64,000 nt of DNA, from assembly GCF_000472445.1 (NCBI RefSeq), contig NZ_AXAJ01000003.1:186159-250158 (forward strand). Reading direction: 5' to 3'. The translations under genes were made by a program, and so were the position numbers. Shown here piece by piece: positions 22,336 to 32,133 of this stretch; position 1 is the stretch's first letter, and each line of letters opens with the position of its first letter. The notes beneath the pieces were generated by a model. That model saw only the letters and a list, made by a program, of their open reading frames with translations, made no database searches and was not told the origin of the DNA. This stretch comes from Burkholderia sp. WSM2230 (lineage in GTDB: Bacteria > Pseudomonadota > Gammaproteobacteria > Burkholderiales > Burkholderiaceae).

Positions 22336-22360
22336 ATGGGCGTTTAGCCCATTTTTTTTT
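22336..22360 (+). terminator. Intrinsic terminator/attenuator in the rimP leader
   Basis: The stem ATGGGC-GTTTA-GCCCAT is followed by nine T residues. It lies between the strong promoter at 22243-22271 and rimP, so it should stop most transcripts early unless antiterminated. rimP-nusA leaders with attenuators are known in gammaproteobacteria. Alternatively, the 80-base product from about 22278 to 22360 is a small RNA. Confidence 0.75.
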
Positions 22361-22486
22361 GCCGCTCAGTTCATCGTGGTTCGGCATCTCGGGTAGCACG
22401 AACGTGCGCCGGCCAGGCGCGCGGCCCGCATTGGTTGTTTGCAGAACAAGCGGCAGGCTCGCTGCGCGAACATCTAAGAGGGCACT

Positions 22487-22945
22487 GTGCAACTGACGGA
22501 ACTGATTGAAACCACGGTCGTGGGACTCGGCTACGAGCTCGTCGATCTCGAGCGCACCGGGCGCGGCATGCTGTGTATCTATATCGACCAGCCGGCCGGC
22601 ATCGCGATCGAAGACTGCGAGAAAGTCACGCGTCAGCTCCAGCACGTACTGACGGTCGAAAATATCGATTATGAGCGGCTCGAAGTATCGTCGCCGGGCC
22701 TCGACCGTCCGCTGAAAAAACTGGCGGATTTTGAACGCTTCGCAGGCAGCGAGGCGGTAATCACATTGAAAAAGCCATTGGACGGACGGAAATCGTACCG
22801 GGGTATTTTGCATGCCCCGCAAGGCGAGACCATCGGTCTGGAATTTGAAGGGAAGGAAGGCGCCGCGATGCTCGATTTCACGCTCGCGGACATGGACAAA
22901 GCACGCCTCGTTCCGAAAGTTGACTTTAGGAGCCGCAAACAATGA
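22487..22945 (+). CDS. rimP: Ribosome maturation factor RimP
   Basis: RimP is needed for late maturation of the 30S subunit. The 152-aa protein shows the N-terminal alpha/beta domain ([19 protein letters not shown]), the hinge region ([14 protein letters not shown]), the signature [20 protein letters not shown] and a C-terminal SH3-like barrel. The start is GTG at 22487 with AAGAGGG upstream. Its stop overlaps the nusA start (ATGA), so translation is coupled. It is the first gene of rimP-nusA-infB. Confidence 0.96.
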   Translation: MQLTELIETTVVGLGYELVDLERTGRGMLCIYIDQPAGIAIEDCEKVTRQLQHVLTVENIDYERLEVSSPGLDRPLKKLADFERFAGSEAVITLKKPLDGRKSYRGILHAPQGETIGLEFEGKEGAAMLDFTLADMDKARLVPKVDFRSRKQ

Positions 22946-24417
22946 GTCGCGAAGTGTTGATGCTGGTGGATGCGCTGGCACGCGAGAAGAATGTCGACAA
23001 AGACGTGGTATTTGCCGCGCTCGAAGCGGCTCTCGCTTCGGCCTCCAAGAAACTCTTCGACGAAGACGCGGACATCCGCGTCCATATCGACCGTGAAAGC
23101 GGCGAGCACGAAACGTTTCGCCGCTGGAAAGTAGTGCCGGACGAAGCCGGCCTGCAGGAGCCGGATCAGGAAATCCTGCTGTTCGAAGCACGCGAGCAGA
23201 AGCCGGATATCCAGATCGACGAATACATCGAAGAACCGGTGCCGTCCATCGAATTCGGCCGTATCGGCGCGCAGGCCGCCAAGCAGGTGATCCTGCAGAA
23301 GGTGCGCGACGCCGAGCGCGAGCAGATCCTGAACGACTTTCTGGAGCGCGGCGAGCACATCATGACCGGCTCGGTGAAGCGTCTCGACAAGGGCAACTTC
23401 ATCGTCGAAACCGGTCGGGTCGAAGCGCTGCTGCGCCGCGATCAGCTGATTCCGAAGGAAAACCTGCGCGTGGGCGACCGCGTGCGCGCCTATATCGCGA
23501 AGGTCGATCGCACCGCGCGCGGTCCGCAGATCGAGCTGTCGCGTACGGCGCCCGAATTCCTGATGAAGCTGTTCGAAATGGAAGTGCCGGAAATCGAACA
23601 GGGCCTGCTCGAAATCAAGGCGGCGGCGCGCGATCCGGGCGTGCGCGCGAAGATCGGCGTGGTCGCTTACGACAAGCGCATCGACCCGATCGGCACCTGC
23701 GTCGGTATCCGCGGCTCGCGTGTGCAGGCGGTGCGTAATGAGCTCGGTGGCGAAAACGTCGACATCGTGCTATGGTCGGAGGATCCCGCCCAGTTCGTGA
23801 TCGGCGCGCTCGCGCCGGCAGCCGTCCAGTCGATCGTCGTCGACGAAGAGAAGCATTCGATGGACGTCGTCGTGGACGAAAACGAACTGGCGGTCGCGAT
23901 CGGCCGCAGCGGCCAGAACGTGCGTCTTGCCAGCGAACTCACCGGCTGGCAGATCAACATCATGACGCCGGACGAATCTGCGCAAAAACAGAATCAGGAA
24001 CGCGGTGTTCTGCGCGACCTGTTCATGGCGCGTCTCGATGTCGACGAAGAAGTGGCCGACATCCTGATCGACGAAGGCTTCACGAGCCTCGAAGAGATCG
24101 CTTATGTGCCGCTGAACGAAATGCTCGAGATCGAGGCGTTCGACGAAGACACCGTCCACGAACTGCGCAATCGCGCGCGCGACGCGTTGTTGACGATGGC
24201 GATCGCGAACGAAGAAAAGGTCGAAAATGTAGCGCTCGACCTGAAGAGCCTGGACGGCATGGACGCCGACCTGCTCGCGAAACTGGCCGAACATCAGATC
24301 CAGACGCGCGACGAACTCGCCGAGCTGGCCGTGGATGAACTGGTCGAGATGACCGGAATGGAAGAGGATGCCGCTAAGGCGTTGATCATGAAAGCACGTG
24401 AACACTGGTTCCAGTGA
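22942..24417 (+). CDS. nusA: Transcription elongation/termination factor NusA
   Basis: NusA binds RNA polymerase and modulates pausing, termination and antitermination. The 491-aa protein has the N-terminal RNAP-binding domain (about 1-125), an S1 domain (about 135-200, [17 protein letters not shown]), KH1 and KH2 (about 200-345, with [17 protein letters not shown] and [18 protein letters not shown]), and two C-terminal acidic repeats (about 350-491). This is the E. coli-type architecture. It overlaps rimP by 4 bp and precedes infB by 94 bp. It may regulate its own leader, where a terminator lies upstream of rimP. Confidence 0.97.
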   Translation: MSREVLMLVDALAREKNVDKDVVFAALEAALASASKKLFDEDADIRVHIDRESGEHETFRRWKVVPDEAGLQEPDQEILLFEAREQKPDIQIDEYIEEPVPSIEFGRIGAQAAKQVILQKVRDAEREQILNDFLERGEHIMTGSVKRLDKGNFIVETGRVEALLRRDQLIPKENLRVGDRVRAYIAKVDRTARGPQIELSRTAPEFLMKLFEMEVPEIEQGLLEIKAAARDPGVRAKIGVVAYDKRIDPIGTCVGIRGSRVQAVRNELGGENVDIVLWSEDPAQFVIGALAPAAVQSIVVDEEKHSMDVVVDENELAVAIGRSGQNVRLASELTGWQINIMTPDESAQKQNQERGVLRDLFMARLDVDEEVADILIDEGFTSLEEIAYVPLNEMLEIEAFDEDTVHELRNRARDALLTMAIANEEKVENVALDLKSLDGMDADLLAKLAEHQIQTRDELAELAVDELVEMTGMEEDAAKALIMKAREHWFQ

Positions 24418-24511
24418 GAAATGACCATGGCGCACTAAATTGAACGCGGCCGTCAGGCCGCATGACCCGATGCTAACCGCAAGGAATCGGTCCTTGCATT
24501 AAGAGGAATGA

Positions 24512-27454
24512 ATGGCGAGTAACAACGTAGCCCAATTTGCCGCGGAACTGAAAATGCCTGCAGGCGTGCTGCTCGAGCAGCTGCAGGCGGCCGGCGTCAC
24601 CAAAGCGAGCGAAGCCGACGCCTTGTCCGAAACGGACAAGGCGCGTCTGCTCGACCACTTGCGCAAGTCGCACGGCTCGACTGATGCGGACAAGCGCAAG
24701 ATCACGTTGACGAAACGGCATACGTCGGAGATCAAGCAGTCCGATGCGACGGGCAAGGCTCGCACCATTCAGGTCGAGGTGCGCAAAAAGCGCACTTTCG
24801 TCCGCCGCGACGAAACATCCGCTGAAGGCGGAGAAGCATCGAATCATGTGGCCGAAAGCACGGACGCCGAGGAGCTCGAACTCCAGCGCCGTGAAGAGGA
24901 AGCTCGTCACGAAGCCGAACTGCTCGAGAAGCAGGCTCAGGAACTGAAGGCGCGCCAGGAGCAACTGGAGCGCGAAGAGGCCGAGCGCCAGGCGCGCGAG
25001 CAGGCCGCGGAAGCCGAGCGTCGCCGTGCTGAAGAAGAGGCGGCGAAGAAGCGCGCGGCCGAGGCGGCAGCTCGTGAGAAGGCGCAGCAGGCAACGCAAG
25101 CTGCGAAGGTTGAGGCGGCGCCTGCCAAGGCGGCCGAACCGGCCGTCGCTAAAGACACCGAACAGGACGACGAGCGCGCCGCGGCAGAACGCGCGGCTCA
25201 GCGCGAAGCGGCGAAGAAGGCGGAAGACGCTGCGCGTCAGGCTGCCGAGAAGGCACGTGCCGAGCAGGAAGAAATCGCGAAGCGCCGTGCCGCGGCGGAA
25301 GCCGAAGCGCGCGCGATCCGCGAAATGATGAGCACGCCGCGCAAGGCACAGGTGAAGGCGCCCGAACCGGCGCCGAAGCCCGCCGAGCCGGCCAAGGCCG
25401 CAGAAGCCAAGGGCACGCTCCACAAGCCGGCGCGTCCGGCCGGTGAAGCAGCGCGTCCGGCTGCGGGCGCTGCGCGCAAGCCGGCGGCAGCGGCTCCGGC
25501 CGCCACGACCACGCCGTCTGCCGGCGACAAAAAGAAGCCGGGCGGCAAGGGCGGCTGGCAGGACGACGCAGCCAAGCGCCGCGGCATCAAGACGCGCGGC
25601 GATACGAGCGGCGGCGTCGACCGTGGCTGGCGCGGCGGCCCGAAGGGTCGCGGCAAGCATCAGGACCAGAACACCACGTTCCAGGCGCCGACCGAACCGA
25701 TCGTGCGCGAAGTGCATGTGCCGGAAACCATCACGGTCGCCGATCTGGCGCACAAGATGGCGGTGAAGGCATCGGAAGTCATCAAGTCGATGATGAAGCT
25801 CGGCCAGATGGTCACGATCAACCAGATGCTGGACCAGGAAACGGCGATGATCATCGTCGAGGAACTGGGCCATCACGCGGTTGCGGCCAAGCTGGACGAC
25901 CCGGAAGCCATGCTGGTGGAAGGCGAAGCGTCGGATGCGGAAGCTCTGCCGCGTCCGCCGGTCGTCACCGTCATGGGTCACGTCGACCACGGCAAGACGT
26001 CGCTCCTCGACTACATCCGCCGCGCGAAGGTTGCAGCGGGCGAAGCAGGCGGCATCACGCAGCATATCGGCGCTTACCACGTCGAAACGCCGCGTGGCGT
26101 GATCACGTTCCTCGACACGCCGGGCCACGAGGCCTTCACGGCCATGCGTGCCCGCGGTGCGAAGGCAACGGACATCGTGATTCTGGTGGTTGCAGCCGAC
26201 GACGGCGTGATGCCGCAAACGAAGGAAGCGATCGCCCACGCGAAGGCCGGCGGTGTGCCGCTCGTCGTCGCGATCAACAAGATCGACAAGCCGGAAGCCA
26301 ACCCGGAGCGCGTCAAGCAGGAACTGGTTGCGGAAGGCGTCGTGCCGGAAGAGTACGGCGGCGATTCGCCGTTCGTGCCGGTGTCGGCAAAGACTGGCTC
26401 GGGCATCGACGATCTGCTGGAAAACGTGCTGCTGCAAGCCGAAGTGCTAGAACTCAAGGCACCGGTCGAAGCGCCGGCCAAGGGTCTCGTCATTGAAGCG
26501 AAGCTCGACAAGGGCAAGGGCCCGGTCGCGACCATCCTGGTCCAGTCCGGTACGCTGAATCGCGGCGACGTGGTGCTGGCAGGCAGCGCTTACGGCCGCG
26601 TGCGAGCCATGCTGGACGAAACCGGCAAGCCGACCAGGTCGGCGGGTCCGTCGATTCCGGTCGAAATCCAGGGTCTGTCGGAAGTGCCGCAGGCTGGCGA
26701 AGAAGTCATCGTCATGCCGGACGAGCGCAAGGCGCGTGAAGTCGCGCTGTTCCGCCAGGGCAAGTTCCGCGACGTCAAGCTCGCCAAGCAGCAGGCCGCG
26801 AAGCTCGAGAACATGCTGGAGCAGATGGGCGAGGGCGAAGTGCAGTACATGCCGCTCATCGTCAAGGCCGACGTGCAAGGTTCGCAGGAAGCGCTGGTGC
26901 AGTCGCTGCTCAAGCTCTCCACCGACGAAGTGCGCGTGCAGATCGTGCACGGCGCCGTGGGCGGCATCAGCGAGTCCGACGTCAACCTGGCAACGGCTTC
27001 GAAGGCGGTCATCATCGGCTTCAACACGCGGGCGGATGCGCAGGCTCGCAAGCTGGCGGAAGCCAACGGCGTGGACATTCGCTACTACAACATCATCTAC
27101 GACGCAGTGGATGAGGTGAAGGCCGCGATGTCGGGCATGCTGGCTCCCGAGAAGCGCGAAGTCGTGACGGGTACGGTAGAAGTGCGCCAGGTGTTCAAGG
27201 TGCCGAAGATCGGCGCGGTGGCCGGCTGTATGGTCACGGACGGTTTCGTCAAGCGCTCGTCGTCGGTGCGCGTGCTGCGCAACAACGTCGTCATCTTCAC
27301 GGGTGAGCTCGATTCGCTCAAGCGCTTCAAGGACGACGTGAAGGAAGTCCGTCAGGGCTTCGAGTGCGGTATGTCGATCAAGAACTTCAACGACATCGTC
27401 GAAGGCGATCAGTTCGAAGTCTTCGAGGTCACCGAAGTCGCGCGTACGCTGTAA
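24512..27454 (+). CDS. infB: Translation initiation factor IF-2
   Basis: IF-2 is the GTPase that delivers fMet-tRNA to the 30S subunit and promotes subunit joining. The 980-aa protein has an N-terminal IF2_N domain (residues 1-55), a long charged Glu/Ala/Lys/Arg helical region (about 110-290), Ala/Pro-rich linkers and a second IF2_N (about 395-450). The G domain follows, with GHVDHGKT at about 489-496, DTPGHEAF and NKID, then domains II-IV to the C-terminus. It belongs to the rimP-nusA-infB operon. The gap before it contains the small hairpin GCGGCC-GTCA-GGCCGC and the ribosome-binding site AAGAGG. Confidence 0.97.
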   Translation: MASNNVAQFAAELKMPAGVLLEQLQAAGVTKASEADALSETDKARLLDHLRKSHGSTDADKRKITLTKRHTSEIKQSDATGKARTIQVEVRKKRTFVRRDETSAEGGEASNHVAESTDAEELELQRREEEARHEAELLEKQAQELKARQEQLEREEAERQAREQAAEAERRRAEEEAAKKRAAEAAAREKAQQATQAAKVEAAPAKAAEPAVAKDTEQDDERAAAERAAQREAAKKAEDAARQAAEKARAEQEEIAKRRAAAEAEARAIREMMSTPRKAQVKAPEPAPKPAEPAKAAEAKGTLHKPARPAGEAARPAAGAARKPAAAAPAATTTPSAGDKKKPGGKGGWQDDAAKRRGIKTRGDTSGGVDRGWRGGPKGRGKHQDQNTTFQAPTEPIVREVHVPETITVADLAHKMAVKASEVIKSMMKLGQMVTINQMLDQETAMIIVEELGHHAVAAKLDDPEAMLVEGEASDAEALPRPPVVTVMGHVDHGKTSLLDYIRRAKVAAGEAGGITQHIGAYHVETPRGVITFLDTPGHEAFTAMRARGAKATDIVILVVAADDGVMPQTKEAIAHAKAGGVPLVVAINKIDKPEANPERVKQELVAEGVVPEEYGGDSPFVPVSAKTGSGIDDLLENVLLQAEVLELKAPVEAPAKGLVIEAKLDKGKGPVATILVQSGTLNRGDVVLAGSAYGRVRAMLDETGKPTRSAGPSIPVEIQGLSEVPQAGEEVIVMPDERKAREVALFRQGKFRDVKLAKQQAAKLENMLEQMGEGEVQYMPLIVKADVQGSQEALVQSLLKLSTDEVRVQIVHGAVGGISESDVNLATASKAVIIGFNTRADAQARKLAEANGVDIRYYNIIYDAVDEVKAAMSGMLAPEKREVVTGTVEVRQVFKVPKIGAVAGCMVTDGFVKRSSSVRVLRNNVVIFTGELDSLKRFKDDVKEVRQGFECGMSIKNFNDIVEGDQFEVFEVTEVARTL

Positions 27455-27474
27455 GTCACGCGGCAAGGTTCCAG

Positions 27475-27515
27475 GGGCGGAGCGGGCATCAACGCCCGCT
27501 CCGCCCGTTGTTTTT
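27475..27515 (+). terminator. Strong terminator between infB and rbfA
   Basis: A perfect 13-bp stem GGGCGGAGCGGGC / GCCCGCTCCGCCC with a 6-base loop is followed by a T-rich run (TTGTTTTT). It lies 20 bp after the infB stop, so rbfA and truB probably depend on read-through or on a separate promoter. Two further hairpins follow before rbfA, GCGCAACC/GGTTGCGC at 27530-27550 and ATCCGC/GCGGAT at 27601-27616. Confidence 0.85.
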
Positions 27516-27627
27516 GGGCCTGCCGCTTCGCGCAACCCTTGCGGTTGCGCTGCGCGAATGCCGCGCGTTCTGTCGCCGCGGTTCCGCGAACCATTTTTGC
27601 ATCCGCCACAGCGGATCACACAACACC

Positions 27628-27993
27628 ATGCCTAAAAAACGTACTTCACCCAATCGCAATGTGCAAATCGCGGATCAGATCCAGCGCGATCTGTCGGAAC
27701 TGCTGCGCGAGGTCAAGGACCCGCGCATCGGTATCGTCACGATTCAGAGCGTCGAACTGACGCCGGACTACGCACACGCAAAGGTCTACTTCACGACGCT
27801 GACCGGCGATCCGCAGCAGACGCTCGCGGCGCTCACGCACGCGGCCGGCCACCTGCACAACCAGTTGTTCAAGCGCCTCCATATTCACACGGTGCCGACG
27901 CTGCATTTCCATTACGACAAGACGATCGAGCGCGCCGTCGAGATGTCGCGTCTGATTGACGAAGCGAACGCCAGCCGCGCGAAAGAAGATTAA
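27628..27993 (+). CDS. rbfA: Ribosome-binding factor A
   Basis: RbfA is a 30S assembly factor acting on 16S rRNA 5'-end processing and cold adaptation. The 121-aa KH-fold protein contains [24 protein letters not shown], the AxG-type segment [20 protein letters not shown], and the C-terminal [12 protein letters not shown]. The ATG at 27628 is the natural start after the three hairpins of the infB-rbfA gap. truB follows 101 bp downstream. Confidence 0.95.
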   Translation: MPKKRTSPNRNVQIADQIQRDLSELLREVKDPRIGIVTIQSVELTPDYAHAKVYFTTLTGDPQQTLAALTHAAGHLHNQLFKRLHIHTVPTLHFHYDKTIERAVEMSRLIDEANASRAKED

Positions 27994-28094
27994 ACGCCCG
28001 GCTGCGCCGCACGGCGTAACATGCCGCGTGCCGCAACGGCCGGGCGCAGCGCGCCCGATGCCGTTCCGGCTTCCATGGAAAACCGTTTTCCGAC

Positions 28095-29033
28095 ATGACC
28101 GCACCTCAACGCCCCCGCGTGCCGCGCCGCGCGCTTGACGGCGTGCTGCTGCTCGACAAGCCGCTTGGTCTATCGAGCAACGACGCACTGATTCGCGCGA
28201 AGCGCCTCTATCTGGCGAAAAAGGCGGGCCACACCGGCACGCTGGATCCGCTTGCCACCGGCCTGCTGCCGCTCTGTTTCGGCGAGGCCACCAAGTTTTC
28301 GCAAGATCTGCTCGAAGCCGACAAGACCTATGAGGCCACCATGCGCCTCGGCATTCGCACGACCACGGGCGACGCCGAAGGCGAGCCGGTAGACACGCGC
28401 GCGGTGACCTGCGACGAAGCCGCGGTGCGGGCGGTGCTGCCCGCATTTCTCGGCGACATCGTTCAGATTCCGCCGATGTATTCGGCGCTCAAGCGCGACG
28501 GCAAGCCGCTCTACGAATATGCACGCGCCGGCCAGACCGTCGAGCGCCAAGGGCGAGAGGTCACGATCCATTCGCTGGAACTGCTTGCTTGCGCGCTGCC
28601 GGATGTGACGTTTCGCGTCACCTGCAGTAAGGGCACGTATGTGCGCACGCTCGCCGAGGACATCGGCGAGGCGTTGGGCTGCGGGGCGCATCTGGTGGCC
28701 TTGCGGCGCACCGGCGTCGGCGCGCTGACGCTGGAGCATTCGGTGACGCTCGACGCGTTGTCGGACGCGGCCGAAAGCGAGCGCGATGCGTGGCTGCAAC
28801 CGGTCGACGCTTTGCTGTCGACGTTTCCGTCGGTGCATCTCGACGACGACGCGACGCGCCGCTTTCTGCACGGTCAGCGCCTGAAGCTTTCCGAACTCAA
28901 CATGAGCAATGAAGCGATGAGTGCGTCGCGCGTGAGAGTGTACGCGGCGGTGCAGGGGCGCCTGCTTGGCGTCGCGAAGTGCGGGGAAGGAGTGCTGGCT
29001 CCAGAACGGCTGGTTGTCACCGCAGCCGGTTAG
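28095..29033 (+). CDS. truB: tRNA pseudouridine-55 synthase TruB
   Basis: TruB makes the conserved pseudouridine 55 in the T-loop of tRNAs. The 312-aa protein has the catalytic Asp51 in GHTGTLDPLATG, the KTYEATMRLG and MYSALKRDGKPLYEYAR motifs, and CSKGTYVRTLAEDIGEALG. The C-terminal PUA-like region is present and ends the gene. It is the last gene of the nusA-type cluster and is followed by a bidirectional terminator. Confidence 0.96.
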   Translation: MTAPQRPRVPRRALDGVLLLDKPLGLSSNDALIRAKRLYLAKKAGHTGTLDPLATGLLPLCFGEATKFSQDLLEADKTYEATMRLGIRTTTGDAEGEPVDTRAVTCDEAAVRAVLPAFLGDIVQIPPMYSALKRDGKPLYEYARAGQTVERQGREVTIHSLELLACALPDVTFRVTCSKGTYVRTLAEDIGEALGCGAHLVALRRTGVGALTLEHSVTLDALSDAAESERDAWLQPVDALLSTFPSVHLDDDATRRFLHGQRLKLSELNMSNEAMSASRVRVYAAVQGRLLGVAKCGEGVLAPERLVVTAAG

Positions 29034-29121
29034 CAGTGTCCCGCAGCGGATCTGGCAAGTCGCGCACCTCACACTTCGCGCGGTTAGACGACTGCTAGAG
29101 AACGGCTAGCGCCGAAACGAG

Positions 29122-29160
29122 AAAAAAGGCGGGGCCGCCCACAAGCGGTCCCGCCTTTTC
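29122..29160. terminator. Bidirectional terminator between truB and emrB
   Basis: The stem AAAGGCGGGGCCGC / GCGGTCCCGCCTTT (one mismatch) has an A6 run on the left and T4 on the right. It serves the convergent truB (plus) and emrB (minus) transcripts. Confidence 0.85.
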
Positions 29161-29192
29161 ATCATCCAGCTACGCGCGACTGGAACGCGAAA

Positions 29193-30755
29193 TCAATGCG
29201 CCGCCGCGGCAGCGGCACCGGCGTCGCCACCGGCTTTCTCTGGCTTCGTGATCCAGATCAGCGCAATCAGCGCGACAAAGATGCCAGCCGACACGAAGAA
29301 CAGGTCGTTCACGCCCAACTGCGCGGCCTGCTGCGTGGCCATCGAATTGAAGAGTCCATACGCTTGCGGTTGACTGAAGCCCGCGGCGCCCATTTGCCGG
29401 ATCGACTGATCGAATACCGGGTTGTAGGCGTTGGCGCGCTCGGTCAGTTGCGCATGGTGCATGATCGTGCGATGGTCCCACGCCGTCTGAAAGATTGACG
29501 TGCCGATGCCGCCGCACATGATCCGCACGAAGTTCGACAGGCCCGAGGCCGCTGGAATCCGGTTGCCAGGCAGGCCCGACAGCGTGATCGACACGAGCGG
29601 AATGAAGAAACCGGCCATGCCGATGCCCTGAATCAGCGTGGGCAGCAGCAGGGAGTAGGTATCGACGCCGGTGGTATAGCGCGAGCGCATCCAGAAACAC
29701 AGTGCGAAGACGAGGAACGACAACGTCGCAATGTAGCGTGGGTCGGTGCGCGGCAAGACCTTGCCCGTGATCGGCGACAGCAGCACGGCGAAGAGTCCGA
29801 CGGGTGCCATCACGAGGCCGGCTTCAGTGGCCGTGTAGCCGATATCGGTTTGCAGCCACAGCGGCAGCAGTACGAGATTGCCGAAGTACAGACCGTAGCC
29901 GATCGACAGCGCGATCGTGCCGCCCGTGAAGTTGCGCTTGCTGAAGAGCGAGAGATCGACCACCGGATGCTCGGCCGTCAATTCCCACACGATGAAAAAC
30001 GCCAGCGCGATCACCGCAACCAACGCCAGCACGACAATCGTGGTGGACGAAAACCAGTCGAGGTCCTTGCCCTTGTCGAGCATGACCTGCAACGAGCCGA
30101 CCCAGACGATCAGCAGACCGAGCCCCACGCCGTCGATGGGCGCCTTTTTGACGACGGAATCGCGGTTGCGGAAGATCATCCACGTGGCCGCCGCGGCGAT
30201 CGCGCCGACGGGGATGTTGACGTAGAAGATCCACGGCCACGAGATGTTGTCCGAAATCCAGCCGCCGAGAATCGGGCCCGCGACCGGCGCGATCAACGTG
30301 GTCATCGCCCACATGGAGAGCGCCATCGGCGCCTTGGCGCGCGGATAGCTGGCGAGCAACAGCGTTTGCGAGAGCGGAATCATCGGGCCCGCCACCGCGC
30401 CTTGCAGCACGCGCGAGGCGAGCAGGAAGGGCAGCGTCGGTGCGAGCCCGCACATCCACGACGAGATCACGAACAGCACGATCGACGCCATGAAAAGCCG
30501 CACCTGACCGATGCGATCGGTGAGCCAGCCAGTCAGCGGCACCGAGATCGCGTTGGCGACCGCGAACGACGTGATCACCCATGTGCCCTGATCGGACGAC
30601 ACGCCGAGGTCGCCGGAAATGGACGGAATCGACACGTTCGCGATCGACGTGTCCAAAACGTTCATGAAAACGGCGAGCGACACCGCGATGGTGCCGATCA
30701 CCAGTTGCGCGCCCTCGAGCGGCGGATGCGGGAGTTGCGCCTGAGCCTGAGCCAT
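29193..30755 (-). CDS. emrB: DHA2-family MFS efflux transporter EmrB
   Basis: This is a 14-helix major-facilitator drug/H+ antiporter of 520 aa. It contains the motif FMNVLDTSIANVSIPSISGDLG of helix 1, the loop motif LTDRIGQVRLF, RVLQGAVAGPMIPLSQ (motif C region precursor), and WIFYVNIPVGA, typical of DHA2 EmrB/QacA proteins. It works in a tripartite pump with EmrA and an outer-membrane channel. The ATG at 30755 is 31 bp after the emrA stop. It is the last gene of the marR-nodT-emrA-emrB operon. The exported substrates are unknown. Confidence 0.93.
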   Translation of the reverse strand: MAQAQAQLPHPPLEGAQLVIGTIAVSLAVFMNVLDTSIANVSIPSISGDLGVSSDQGTWVITSFAVANAISVPLTGWLTDRIGQVRLFMASIVLFVISSWMCGLAPTLPFLLASRVLQGAVAGPMIPLSQTLLLASYPRAKAPMALSMWAMTTLIAPVAGPILGGWISDNISWPWIFYVNIPVGAIAAAATWMIFRNRDSVVKKAPIDGVGLGLLIVWVGSLQVMLDKGKDLDWFSSTTIVVLALVAVIALAFFIVWELTAEHPVVDLSLFSKRNFTGGTIALSIGYGLYFGNLVLLPLWLQTDIGYTATEAGLVMAPVGLFAVLLSPITGKVLPRTDPRYIATLSFLVFALCFWMRSRYTTGVDTYSLLLPTLIQGIGMAGFFIPLVSITLSGLPGNRIPAASGLSNFVRIMCGGIGTSIFQTAWDHRTIMHHAQLTERANAYNPVFDQSIRQMGAAGFSQPQAYGLFNSMATQQAAQLGVNDLFFVSAGIFVALIALIWITKPEKAGGDAGAAAAAAH

Positions 30756-30786
30756 GCAAAAAGCCTTGTGTGAGTCGCCGCGTGGC

Positions 30787-32043
30787 TTACATCAGCTTGG
30801 CAGCTGCGGGCTTGCTGGTGCCAGACTGCGCGGCTTTTTGCGTGCCGGCGTTCGGACCTGCGTTTTCCGCGATGATGCGGGCGATTTCGGCATCGGCCTG
30901 GTCGCCGTACTTCGCGAACACGTTCGTCTGGTACACGGTGTTCTGCGCCTCGCCCAGCTTGCCGCCGTTTTCGTCCTTGATGCTGACGTCGGCTTGCATC
31001 GAGAGACCGATACGCAGCGGATGCTTCTCGAGTTCCTGCGGATCGAGCGCGATCCGCACCGGCAGGCGCTGCACCACCTTGATCCAGTTGCCGGTCGCAT
31101 TCTGTGCCGGCAACAGCGAGAACGCCGAACCCGTGCCCGCCGAGAAACCGACCACCGTGCCGTGATAGACCACCGACGAGCCGTAGACGTCGGCCGTCAG
31201 CTCGACCGGCTGGCCGATGCGCATGTGCTTGAGCTGGACTTCCTTGAAGTTGGCGTCGACCCACACTCCGCCAAGCGGCACGATCGCCATCAGCGGGGTG
31301 CCCGGCGACACGCGCTGGCCGACCTGCACCGAGCGCTTCGCGACGTAGCCGGTAACGGGCGCGGGGAGCGTGTTGCGCGCATTGTTCAGATACGCGTCGC
31401 GGACTTTCGCTGCTGCGGACTGCACGTTCGGGTGGTTCGCGATGGTGGTGTTCGCCGTCAGCGCGCGGTTCGACGCGAGTTGCTGCTGGGCGGCTTCCAC
31501 TGCGGCCTGCGCGCTCTTCACGGCGTCGCGGGCGTGCGAGATTTCTTCCTGCGACACGGCTCCGGTCTGCGCCACCGTCAGGCGGCGCTTCAGGTCGTCC
31601 TGCGCGCGCGACAGATCGGCCTGGCGCTGCGCGACCTGGGCCTGGTACTGATTGTCGTCGGCGAAGAGGCCGCGCACCTGGCGCACCGTCTGCGCGAGAT
31701 TCGCTTCCGCCTGTTCGAGCGCGACGCGGGCGTCGGCCGGGTCCAGCACGACGAGCGGGTCGCCGGCCTTGACGGTCTGGGTGTCGTCGGCGTTGACCGC
31801 GACGACCGTGCCGGTGACCTGCGGCGTGATCTGCACGACGTTGCCGTTCACGTAGGCGTCGTCGGTGTCTTCGTGAAAGCGCGCCACGAGGAAGTAGTAC
31901 AGGCCATAGGCGATGGCCGCGATGAGGATCACGATGACGAGCAGCGTCATCATGCGCTTGCGTCTGCCGTTGTTGGCCGGTTGTGCCGGCTTGTTCGGCT
32001 GTGCCGGTTGGTTCGTAGCCGCAGGCTGCTGGGGGGTGCTCAT
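30787..32043 (-). CDS. emrA: EmrA-type membrane fusion (periplasmic adaptor) protein
   Basis: This is a 418-aa HlyD/EmrA family adaptor. A Pro/Gln/Asn-rich cytoplasmic N-terminus (about 1-30) precedes one membrane helix (about 31-52). It is followed by the beta-barrel and lipoyl half-motif (DAYVNGNVVQITPQVTGTVV), a long alpha-helical hairpin (about 105-215), the second lipoyl half (APVTGYVAKRSVQVGQRVSPG) and the barrel (GGVWVDANFKEVQL). It links EmrB to the outer-membrane channel encoded just upstream in the same operon. Confidence 0.94.
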   Translation of the reverse strand: MSTPQQPAATNQPAQPNKPAQPANNGRRKRMMTLLVIVILIAAIAYGLYYFLVARFHEDTDDAYVNGNVVQITPQVTGTVVAVNADDTQTVKAGDPLVVLDPADARVALEQAEANLAQTVRQVRGLFADDNQYQAQVAQRQADLSRAQDDLKRRLTVAQTGAVSQEEISHARDAVKSAQAAVEAAQQQLASNRALTANTTIANHPNVQSAAAKVRDAYLNNARNTLPAPVTGYVAKRSVQVGQRVSPGTPLMAIVPLGGVWVDANFKEVQLKHMRIGQPVELTADVYGSSVVYHGTVVGFSAGTGSAFSLLPAQNATGNWIKVVQRLPVRIALDPQELEKHPLRIGLSMQADVSIKDENGGKLGEAQNTVYQTNVFAKYGDQADAEIARIIAENAGPNAGTQKAAQSGTSKPAAAKLM

Positions 32044-32133
32044 TGATGTGCTCCGGGTTCTCTCAAACGTCGTCGTTTATTCAAATGTTCGTGCGTGCTG
32101 GGTTGCAGTCAGTGCCGTTGCGCTTCACGCCGC

